Source of the DNA: Candidatus Aerophobota bacterium
GTDB taxonomy: Bacteria; Aerophobota; Aerophobia; Aerophobales; B47-G16
Assembly: GCA_003648815.1 (NCBI GenBank)
Contig: QMPZ01000016.1
Coordinates: forward strand, 1 to 18,609
Reading direction: 5' to 3'
Length of the DNA: 18,609 nucleotides
Positions within the stretch are counted from its first letter, which is position 1; each line of letters begins with the position of its first letter. The notes beneath the pieces were generated by a model. It made no database searches. It had not been told where the DNA came from and saw only the letters and a program-made list of their open reading frames with translations. Below are positions 7,782-13,515 of the stretch, one piece after another. The position numbers were made by a program, and so were the translations under genes.

Positions 7782-7798
7782 TTTTTCTACCTCCCAAT

Positions 7799-7829
7799 AA
7801 AAAAACCGGACGATAAGCCCGGTTTTTTT
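7799..7829 (-). terminator. trp leader attenuator (intrinsic terminator)
   Basis: Arms AAAAAAACCGG and CCGGTTTTTTT form a perfect 11-bp inverted repeat around a 9-nt loop, ending in seven U. It lies between the TRAP site and trpE. The loop plus inner stem contains GGCTTATC, complementary to GATAAGCC in the TRAP repeat, which gives an antiterminator alternative. Confidence 0.9.
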
Positions 7830-7866
7830 AAAAACACCATATCCCCTCACCCTGGCTTATCTCGTC
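7809..7866 (-). promoter_or_regulatory. trp antiterminator pairing
   Basis: GATAAGCC (7861-7854) within the TRAP site is the exact complement of GGCTTATC (7819-7812) within the terminator. With a 2-nt bulge the helix extends to GACG/CGTC (7866-7863 with 7812-7809). Forming it breaks the GG of the terminator's left arm and part of its right arm. TRAP bound to GAG and AAG would hide the left half and so favour termination. Confidence 0.75.
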
Positions 7867-7888
7867 TAATCTCATCTAATCTGGTCTG
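7846..7888 (-). promoter_or_regulatory. TRAP-binding NAG repeat in the trp leader
   Basis: Nine triplets stand in an exact 5-nt register on the transcribed strand: CAG, CAG, TAG, GAG, TAG, GAG, AAG, AGG, GAG, each separated by two bases. Eight of nine are NAG and five are the preferred (G/U)AG. Known TRAP sites are (G/U)AG repeats with 2-3 nt spacers. The sixth and seventh triplets contain GATAAGCC, the left half of the antiterminator. Confidence 0.88.
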
Positions 7889-7940
7889 AATTTAAAAGAG
7901 TGTGTTATCTCTAATATTGAACCACCAAACACTTATGTGG

Positions 7941-8330
7941 TTATCTTTTGGGAGACTGAGGTCTTGCCCTTGCTCCCCTCAGTCCAGGCTTTTTCCTCTC
8001 CTTCATCCTGGGGTCTCGGGTTAAAAGACCCGCCTTCTTTAATGTCTTCCTGAAATCAGGATTGACCTTCAGGATGGCTCGCGCAAGGCCAAGCTGAATA
8101 GCTCCTGCCTGACCGGTCATTCCTCCTCCTCTAACCTTCGCCTCCACATCGAACCTTCCCAACAGGTTTGCTTGCCTCAAAGGCTCCATTATCATGGCCT
8201 CGTAAACCTTGCGCCGAAAATAGTCCTTTACATCCCTCCTGTTAATCCTAATCTTGCCACTTCCCGCCTTCAGCCACACGGTAGCTGTGGCTTCCTTTCT
8301 TCTCCCTGTAGCACAATAAGCATTCTTCAT
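7941..8330 (-). CDS. rpsI: Small subunit ribosomal protein S9
   Basis: The 129-residue protein is S9 throughout: YCATGRRKEATATVWL near the start, the GGGMTGQAGAIQLGLARAIL core and the basic tail KKPGLRGARARPQSPKR, whose last residues reach the P-site tRNA in the ribosome. The ATG at 8330 has AAGGA seven bases before it. Normally rplM (L13) precedes rpsI in one operon; here rpsI is preceded directly by its own promoter and a divergent gene. The trp leader begins about 50 bp after its stop with no clear terminator or separate promoter between, so trp transcripts may begin at the rpsI promoter. Confidence 0.97.
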   Translation of the reverse strand: MKNAYCATGRRKEATATVWLKAGSGKIRINRRDVKDYFRRKVYEAMIMEPLRQANLLGRFDVEAKVRGGGMTGQAGAIQLGLARAILKVNPDFRKTLKKAGLLTRDPRMKERKKPGLRGARARPQSPKR

Positions 8331-8366
8331 CTTCTAATCCTTTGCTTAAGTTTTTTCTCCTCTTAA

Positions 8367-8395
8367 ACTATAGCAAAACCTTCAGATTATGTCAA
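8367..8395 (-). promoter_or_regulatory. sigma-70-type promoter for rpsI (and perhaps trp)
   Basis: The minus strand shows TTGACA (8395-8390), a 17-bp spacer and TATAGT (8372-8367): a perfect -35 and a five-of-six -10. The start point would be near 8360, about 30 nt before the rpsI ATG. Confidence 0.85.
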
Positions 8396-8413
8396 CTTGA
8401 TAGCGGTTGACAT
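8389..8413. repeat. Inverted repeat formed by two divergent -35 boxes
   Basis: ATGTCAAC and GTTGACAT are perfect 8-bp arms around 9 bp. Each arm contains the TTGACA of one of the two divergent promoters. It may simply be the two promoters, or also an operator. Confidence 0.7.
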
Positions 8414-8434
8414 TTTTTATGATATTTTTAAAAT
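8407..8434 (+). promoter_or_regulatory. sigma-70-type promoter for the riboswitch/activator transcript
   Basis: TTGACA (8407-8412), 16-bp spacer, TAAAAT (8429-8434), five of six matches. Transcription would begin about 8441, directly before the riboswitch aptamer at 8446. Confidence 0.78.
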
Positions 8435-8445
8435 GTTCATTAGAA

Positions 8446-8533
8446 GTGGGTAACCGAAAGGGCAAACTATTCGTAAGAATAGGACGCAAAATCACAGGCC
8501 CGGGGAGGTGGCTGGATTGCCGAAGTTATCCAC
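8446..8533 (+). promoter_or_regulatory. Cyclic di-GMP-I (GEMM-I) riboswitch aptamer
   Basis: The hallmark GEMM-I strings are present in order: AGGGCAAAC, then the P2 hairpin TATTC-GTAA-GAATA with a GNRA tetraloop, then AGGACGCAAA, a P3 arm (ATCACAGGCC with GGTGGCTGGAT) and TTGCCG. A 9-bp closing stem P1 pairs GTGGGTAAC (8446-8454) with GTTATCCAC (8525-8533), with one G-U. P3 is shorter than in the Vibrio Vc2 example. The aptamer is followed after 28 nt by an intrinsic terminator, so control is probably at transcription. TGGGTA in P1 can also pair with TACCCA at 8541-8546, an alternative to P1. Whether ligand turns the gene on or off cannot be decided by eye. Confidence 0.9.
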
Positions 8534-8561
8534 GAGAGAATACCCATAGTTAAGGACAATT

Positions 8562-8594
8562 AAAGCCAGACACAAAAGATGTGTCTGGCTTTTT
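8562..8594 (+). terminator. Riboswitch-linked intrinsic terminator
   Basis: AAAGCCAGACACA and TGTGTCTGGCTTT form a 13-bp perfect stem with loop AAAGA, ending in five T (8590-8594). It lies between the c-di-GMP aptamer and the activator gene, 30 bp before the chosen ATG. Confidence 0.93.
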
Positions 8595-8624
8595 ATGTTT
8601 GAAATTCGCAAAGAAGGATTAGCT

Positions 8625-10013
8625 ATGGCGGAAGGACCAAACATTTTAGTCGTCGATGGTGAGACAGACACATTAAACCTCATAAATGAGTCGCTGAGGG
8701 AGGAAGGCTATCTTTTCAGCACAGCTCAAAGTGCACATAAGGCACTACAGAAGCTAAAGGGGAAGGAATTTGAGGTGATCATTTCTGAGATTGAGATGCC
8801 GGATATGGGGCCAGTAGAGTTTCTCAGGCGAGTAAGAAGGATAAGCTTGAGGACAAGGGTGATCTTTCTCACCGATTTCGCTAATGTTCAGCTTACCCTG
8901 GAGCTGATAAAAGAGGGAGTCTATGATTACCTCAAGAAGCCATTTCTGAAAGATGAGCTGAAGATACTGGTGAGAAAGGCGCTCCAGAAAGGTGAGGCAT
9001 TTGACGAAGGACAAAAATCTGCATTGGAGATAAGGGGAAAATTTGACAGGTTCATTATCGGCAAAAGCGACGAGATGAGGAAGGTGTTCGCCATCATACG
9101 AAAGATAGCCAAGACCGACCTTACCGTCTTAATCCAGGGGGAGACGGGTACGGGCAAAGAGCTAATCGCCTCAATCATCCACAACCTGAGCTGGAGAAAA
9201 AATAAAACCTTTCTTTGCATAAATTGCGCCGCCCTTTCTGATTCTCTATTGGAAAGTGAGCTTTTCGGCTATGAAAAAGGGGCCTTTACCGGAGCTACCA
9301 GCACCAAACAGGGCCTGTTCTCCGCCGCTGAGGCAGGCACCCTTTTCCTGGATGAGATATCTGAGACCAGTCTTGAACTACAGGCAAAGCTACTGCGGGT
9401 TGTGGAAAACAGGGAATTTATACGGGTAGGAGGTACAAAACCCATAAAGGTAAATGTCAGGATCATCGCCTCCACCAATAGGAATCTGAAGAAGTGTGTT
9501 GAAGAGGGAAAATTTCGTGAGGATCTTTATTATCGCTTGAACGTTCTTCCCATATTCGTGCCTCCCTTAAGAGAGCGAAAAGAGGACATCCCTTTGCTCA
9601 TCAGATATTTCTTACAAAGGAGCGGTCAGTATTCAAACGTAAAGATATCGCCCAAAGCCGTTGAGTGCCTCTTAAAATATGAGTGGCCGGGTAACGTGCG
9701 TGAACTTAAGAACGTCATATTGAGAGCAGCTGTCTTATGTGGAAATTCGAAAAAGATAATCCCCGAACACCTGCCCGAGTACATTCGAAAATTAAAAAAA
9801 TCCTCCTTCCCGCAATCTTTTTTCGAGAACCTACCCTTCCGGGAGGCCAGAAAAAGGGCCATTGAGGCATTTGAGAGAAAATACCTTCAAGACCTGCTTT
9901 ACAAGAACAAGGGTAACGTCTCCCGGGCCTCAAAACTGGCCAGGCTAAGCCGGCCTTACCTTCACCAGATGATGAAGAAGTACAGCATCAAGGCCCAAGA
10001 TTACAGAAACTAA
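8625..10013 (+). CDS. Sigma-54-dependent activator with degenerate receiver domain (FlrA/FleQ-like position)
   Basis: A 462-residue protein with receiver-like domain (about 5-120), AAA+ sigma-54 activation domain (about 143-370) and Fis-type helix-turn-helix (about 410-455). Walker A GETGTGKE (172-179), GAFTGA (219-224), FLDE (241-244) and FRED (297-300) are intact, so it should open sigma-54 promoters. The receiver is odd: the phosphoacceptor Asp is Glu (E55 in SEIEMP) and the acidic pair is DG (D11, G12), while T83 and K105 remain. It is therefore probably not switched by phosphorylation; no kinase is adjacent. The start at 8625 has AAGGA six bases upstream; an ATG at 8595 lies in the terminator U-run and is rejected. 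Expression is gated by the c-di-GMP riboswitch. Its place at the head of a flagellar cluster suggests a class I flagellar regulator. Confidence 0.93.
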   Translation: MAEGPNILVVDGETDTLNLINESLREEGYLFSTAQSAHKALQKLKGKEFEVIISEIEMPDMGPVEFLRRVRRISLRTRVIFLTDFANVQLTLELIKEGVYDYLKKPFLKDELKILVRKALQKGEAFDEGQKSALEIRGKFDRFIIGKSDEMRKVFAIIRKIAKTDLTVLIQGETGTGKELIASIIHNLSWRKNKTFLCINCAALSDSLLESELFGYEKGAFTGATSTKQGLFSAAEAGTLFLDEISETSLELQAKLLRVVENREFIRVGGTKPIKVNVRIIASTNRNLKKCVEEGKFREDLYYRLNVLPIFVPPLRERKEDIPLLIRYFLQRSGQYSNVKISPKAVECLLKYEWPGNVRELKNVILRAAVLCGNSKKIIPEHLPEYIRKLKKSSFPQSFFENLPFREARKRAIEAFERKYLQDLLYKNKGNVSRASKLARLSRPYLHQMMKKYSIKAQDYRN

Positions 10014-10333
10014 CCCTCGTTGAAGAAAAATAAATGTAGCACCGACTTTCCGTTCATAACCGTATAATGTAATGAAAGAAAAACAGGTGTAATCTATAAG
10101 CTAACACTCATTTTTATCAAAAACTACGATATCCAGGTAATTAACCTGATTCCGAAGTTTTACTGTAATTTAAGCTCTCAAGCTTTCCGGTTTCCCGTCC
10201 ATGATTTTCGTCAAAATATCTTCTCCATTGTAAGAAAAAATATAACACTACCCTCTTTTTTTGTAGAAAGATAAAGGATGGCAAAGGGAAATAGATAAAA
10301 ACCTTGCCAGATAAGTTTTTCCAAATTTCAAGG
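10014..10333. other. Non-coding region upstream of the sigma-54 promoter
   Basis: No credible gene is seen on either strand. It holds several small inverted repeats that could be activator sites: CAGGT-N5-ACCTG (10134-10148), AAGCT-N4-AGCTT (10172-10185), and AACCTTG (10300-10306) facing CAAGGTT (10329-10335). GGCAAAGG/CCTTGCC (10280-10308, one bulge) followed by five T at 10316-10320 is a weak terminator candidate for the preceding gene. None is strong alone. Confidence 0.4.
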
Positions 10334-10350
10334 TTGGCATATAATTTGCT
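10334..10350 (+). promoter_or_regulatory. Sigma-54 (-24/-12) promoter
   Basis: TTGGCATATAATTTGCT has the -24 GG (10336-10337) and -12 GC (10348-10349) exactly 10 bp apart and matches the TTGGCA and TTGCT blocks of the consensus. The start point would be near 10361, about 50 bp before the CheY-like gene. Confidence 0.85.
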
Positions 10351-10409
10351 TATTACTAAGATGAGCCTCGCCTTGAGGGACGAAATATAGAAGGTAAAAG
10401 GTAGATAAA

Positions 10410-10841
10410 ATGCAAAGGAGGGGAAAAATTTACTCCATATTAGTCGCCGACGACGACAAATTTTTCCGGGATCATCTGCGAAATGTCCTCCAGAAAGAGG
10501 GCTATAAGATACAAGCGGTGGAAAGCGGGACGGAGGCGATTAGAAAAATTCTCCAGGAATCCATCGATGTCCTCATCCTCGACATATACATGGCGGGAAT
10601 GGACGGATTTGAGACAATTTCCCTTATAGAGAGGATAAATCCTCATCTTCCCATCATAGTCATCACCGGCAACAGCTGCCTCGATGTCGAAAGAAAAGCT
10701 CGTGCCGAAGGCATCTTTTATTTCTTTACCAAACCATTTGACATAAATCAGATGAAGAGGGTGGTCAAATCGGCAATTAAAGTACACCGGAATGGGATAA
10801 AAAATGAGAAAAAACAAGGGGAAAGATATCCTCAACTTTGA
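10410..10841 (+). CDS. Stand-alone CheY-like response regulator receiver
   Basis: The 143-residue protein is a single receiver domain with no output domain. The phosphorylation site is complete: acidic residues D14-D16, acceptor D58 in LILDIYM, T86 in VITG and K108 in FTKPF. After residue 122 only a short basic tail follows. It could act by protein contact, for example on the motor switch or on the kinase encoded downstream, but the target is unknown. The ATG has AAAGG eight bases upstream. It is the first gene after the sigma-54 promoter and its 3' end overlaps the next small gene if that gene's ATG at 10804 is used. Confidence 0.9.
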   Translation: MQRRGKIYSILVADDDKFFRDHLRNVLQKEGYKIQAVESGTEAIRKILQESIDVLILDIYMAGMDGFETISLIERINPHLPIIVITGNSCLDVERKARAEGIFYFFTKPFDINQMKRVVKSAIKVHRNGIKNEKKQGERYPQL

Positions 10842-11040
10842 AGGCACCGTGATAAAAAAGGAAAAAATTCGCTTAGAAGATGAGCCCGTCTTGATCAAAC
10901 CTAAGGAGACGGAATCTGCGGTAAGGATTAACCTCCACCGGGAAGGAGAGATAATAAGAGTGATAGAGGTGATCTGTTCCTGTGGGAACAGGATAAATAT
11001 TGCCTGCGAGTATAAAAACGGAAAGATATCCGGTAGCTGA
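10804..11040 (+). CDS. Small hypothetical protein with CxC motif
   Basis: I do not recognise this 78-residue protein. It has a basic, charged N-terminal half and a C-terminal strand-rich part with VICSCGNRINIACEY (about 56-70). The CSCG pair and a third Cys could form part of a small metal site or zinc-ribbon half. The ATG at 10804 overlaps the preceding gene by 38 bp and has no strong ribosome site; a GTG at 10849, behind GAAGG and after the preceding stop, is an alternative that would shorten it by 15 residues. It ends 3 bp before the TPR gene, so it belongs to the operon. Confidence 0.6.
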   Translation: MRKNKGKDILNFEGTVIKKEKIRLEDEPVLIKPKETESAVRINLHREGEIIRVIEVICSCGNRINIACEYKNGKISGS

Positions 11041-11043
11041 AGA

Positions 11044-13044
11044 ATGATCAAGGAATTTCAGATATTGCGAAAATTAAAGCAACTCATCGCACCTCTCAAA
11101 AGGAGAGCGTATTTGAGGAGGATGGCAAGGGCAGGACTTTTAGCGCTGGCCAGTATACTTGCCCTTCTGACAGTAAAGATGCACTTTATCCCCTCTGAAA
11201 AGGGAAAGGTAAGCTACCTGGAGCAGGCGGACCTTTTCTATGAGAATGGTGCCTATGGACAGGCAAGGATTATGTACAAGGACGTCTTAGAAAACCCATC
11301 CTGGAGTGCACAAGAAAAAGAGTGGGCACATTATCAGCTGGGCAACTGTTACAGGAAGCTCGGCTCTCTTCCCCAGGCCATATGTTATTATGAGACGTTC
11401 ATCCGCCAATATCCCAAATCAAGGTATCTTCCCGAAGTCAAATATGGCCTGGCGCTTTGCTATGAAAAGGCAGAAAACCAGGACAGGGCGTCCCAAATGC
11501 TAAGAGAACTCATCCGAGAATTTCCCGGGCACAGAATAGTACCTAAAGCTTATTTTGCTTTGGGGGAACATCTGAAGAAAAAGGATATTAAGGCGGCCAT
11601 CGCAGCATATCAAAAGATTATAAAGATGTATCCTCAATCTCGACAGGCTCCTCAAGCTTATCTGAGGATAGGAGACATTTACCTGCAAGAGAAGCATTAT
11701 TCAGAAGCCATCATCTATTATACCTCCCTCCTTCAAAAATATCCTCAGTCTGAAGAGGAGGACAGGGCTCTGTTTAACCTTTCCCGATGTTATCTGTCCC
11801 GAAATGATATAGATAAAGCCCTGCCTCTTCTTTCCCTTCTGGTGGAAAGTTTTCCCGAGAGCGACCTGAGGGATGAGGCACTCTTTCTCATAGGTGAAAA
11901 TCTGGAAAAAAAGAAAGAATACGAGAAGGCAATCCAAGTCTTTCAAGAGATACAGAGGATGTATCCGGACAGCCCTACCCTTACAGTTCGAGCTCGGGAA
12001 AGGATTGCGCAGATATGTCTTATACAAAAAGACCTCGACGGAGCAATAAGAGCGTACGAAAGCATCTTAAAAGATTTCCCCTATGTCAGGGATGCAGAGG
12101 AGATCTACCTGAAATTAGCCCAAACTTACCAGGACAAGGGTGATTATGAAAACACAGTCCTGACCCTTGAAGAGTTCGCAGACTATTTTCCTACCTCTGA
12201 GAACATCTTCTCAGTCTATATGACCTTAAGTGAATGTCTGTTCAAACAAAACCTCTACTTAGAGGGAATTAAAGCCCTTCAAAAGGCAATTGGAACTCCT
12301 TTTATAAAAGAAGACCGAATCAGGAAAGCCTATCATCTCTTAGGAGAAGGATATCTAAGGTTAGGACTCTGGGATAAGGCAAAAGAAGCACTCTTTCAGG
12401 CACTTCCTTCCTCCTACAATGAGGAAAGGTTAAGCATTGAACTGAAAATAGCCGACTGTCATCTGAAGAAAGGAGATATTGCTTCCGCCAGAAAGTTTCT
12501 CCTTGAACTTTTGAGCGAGCTTTCAAAATATAGTCCTTCATCCGGAGACTGCGAGCGAATAGGGGATATCCTCTGCGCCGTTGGAGAGGAAAAGAAAGCC
12601 CTCAAGATATACGAGAGGATAAATGAGAAAAAGCTCAAGATAGCTCAGAGAATCTCTATCCTCTACAAGATGGCAAGGATAAAGGAGAGCTTAGGAGATG
12701 TTTCCTCTGCCATAAAGACATACAAAAAGATAATAGGTCTTAAGGACAGCTCCTCACGTAAGATAAGAGAAAACTCGCTCTTTCACCTTGCAGATCTTTA
12801 TTATTCCCTCGGAAAATACAGACAGGCCTCTTCCTTTTACCAAGAGGCATTAAAAGAGGCCGAAAGCGATGAGAAGGTAAGCTGGGGGCTTTATCAGATA
12901 GGAAACTGCTACCGCCGTCTGAAAGATCGGCAAAAGGCAAAACAGTTTTACCAAAGACTAAATAAGGACTTTCCCGACACCTTCTGGGCGGACATGGCCA
13001 GAACACTGAGCGAGCTGGCCACGAGCGGTGGAACAGACCTTTAG
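11044..13044 (+). CDS. Membrane-anchored TPR-repeat protein
   Basis: The 666-residue protein begins with a basic cytoplasmic stretch (1-29, many Lys/Arg) and one hydrophobic segment (about 30-48). The rest is an almost unbroken array of roughly 15 tetratricopeptide repeats, with units such as YQLGNCYRKLGSLPQAICYYETFI and recurrent YP or FP turns (QYPKS, MYPQS, KYPQS, DFPD) as in YbgF/BamD-type TPR proteins. The array most likely sits outside the inner membrane as a scaffold. It has no enzyme domain. Its place between receiver genes and flgN in a flagellar operon suggests a role in flagellum assembly or placement, but this is inference. No recognised flagellar family name fits with certainty. 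Confidence 0.85.
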   Translation: MIKEFQILRKLKQLIAPLKRRAYLRRMARAGLLALASILALLTVKMHFIPSEKGKVSYLEQADLFYENGAYGQARIMYKDVLENPSWSAQEKEWAHYQLGNCYRKLGSLPQAICYYETFIRQYPKSRYLPEVKYGLALCYEKAENQDRASQMLRELIREFPGHRIVPKAYFALGEHLKKKDIKAAIAAYQKIIKMYPQSRQAPQAYLRIGDIYLQEKHYSEAIIYYTSLLQKYPQSEEEDRALFNLSRCYLSRNDIDKALPLLSLLVESFPESDLRDEALFLIGENLEKKKEYEKAIQVFQEIQRMYPDSPTLTVRARERIAQICLIQKDLDGAIRAYESILKDFPYVRDAEEIYLKLAQTYQDKGDYENTVLTLEEFADYFPTSENIFSVYMTLSECLFKQNLYLEGIKALQKAIGTPFIKEDRIRKAYHLLGEGYLRLGLWDKAKEALFQALPSSYNEERLSIELKIADCHLKKGDIASARKFLLELLSELSKYSPSSGDCERIGDILCAVGEEKKALKIYERINEKKLKIAQRISILYKMARIKESLGDVSSAIKTYKKIIGLKDSSSRKIRENSLFHLADLYYSLGKYRQASSFYQEALKEAESDEKVSWGLYQIGNCYRRLKDRQKAKQFYQRLNKDFPDTFWADMARTLSELATSGGTDL

Positions 13045-13078
13045 GCTTGCCCCTTTGCCACAGAAAACAGGAGAAAAG

Positions 13079-13513
13079 ATGAACGAGATCGATATCAAAA
13101 AAGCATATGAGAAAGAGCTGGAAATTTATGAATCCATGTTTAAGATCACCAGGGAGCAAGAAAGAAGCATTCAATCAAAGGACCTGAAAAAACTGTCTCA
13201 GCTTATTTGCCAGAAGGCAAAGATGATGGAGAAGATAGAAAAGATAGAAAAGAGCCTTGTTCCCTTCAAGGAAAAATGGAAAAACTGTAAGGATGAGTTT
13301 GCCTTAAAGGAGGAGATATCAATCCTGATGAGAAAAATAGCCTCCCTGTTAGAAGAAGTGTTATCCCGGGAGAAAAAAAATGAGCTTCTCCTCAAAAATC
13401 ACCTGAGCACGACTGCCATAGAGCTGAAAAATATCCAAACCGGAAAAACCCTCAAGATGGCTTATAAAAGAGGAGATGAAGAAAGATCTCGCTTTATGAA
13501 CCAGAAAGGATGA
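13079..13513 (+). CDS. flgN: FlgN-like flagellar export chaperone
   Basis: The 144-residue protein is nearly all helix with heptad-like Leu/Ile spacing, as in FlgN, which escorts the hook-filament junction proteins FlgK and FlgL to the export gate. The segment REQERSIQSKDLKKLSQLIC followed by QKAKMMEKIEKIEKSL resembles the family's first helix pair, where residues before a Leu-rich Lys turn are conserved. The start at 13079 has AGGAG five bases upstream; the frame is open further, to 13028, inside the TPR gene. It ends overlapping or touching the kinase gene. Sequence conservation in FlgN/FliT chaperones is low, so a different chaperone of that group is possible. Confidence 0.7.
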   Translation: MNEIDIKKAYEKELEIYESMFKITREQERSIQSKDLKKLSQLICQKAKMMEKIEKIEKSLVPFKEKWKNCKDEFALKEEISILMRKIASLLEEVLSREKKNELLLKNHLSTTAIELKNIQTGKTLKMAYKRGDEERSRFMNQKG

Positions 13514-13515
13514 AG

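Noticed and set aside
7787..7840. Short leader-peptide frame starting ATG at 7840 across the trp terminator
   Set aside because: It has no Trp codons and the purine-rich stretch is only two bases from the ATG, so ribosome-based attenuation is not supported.
6291..7850. Longer trpE frame starting with GTG at 7850
   Set aside because: It would run through the attenuator terminator. The TTG at 7781 has a strong ribosome site and gives the family N-terminus.
8595..8624. Upstream ATG at 8595 for the sigma-54 activator
   Set aside because: It lies directly at the end of the terminator U-run without a ribosome site; ATG 8625 has AAGGA and begins like other receivers.
10063..10068. TATAAT as a -10 box in the non-coding region
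   Set aside because: No matching -35 at 16-18 bp and no gene directly downstream.
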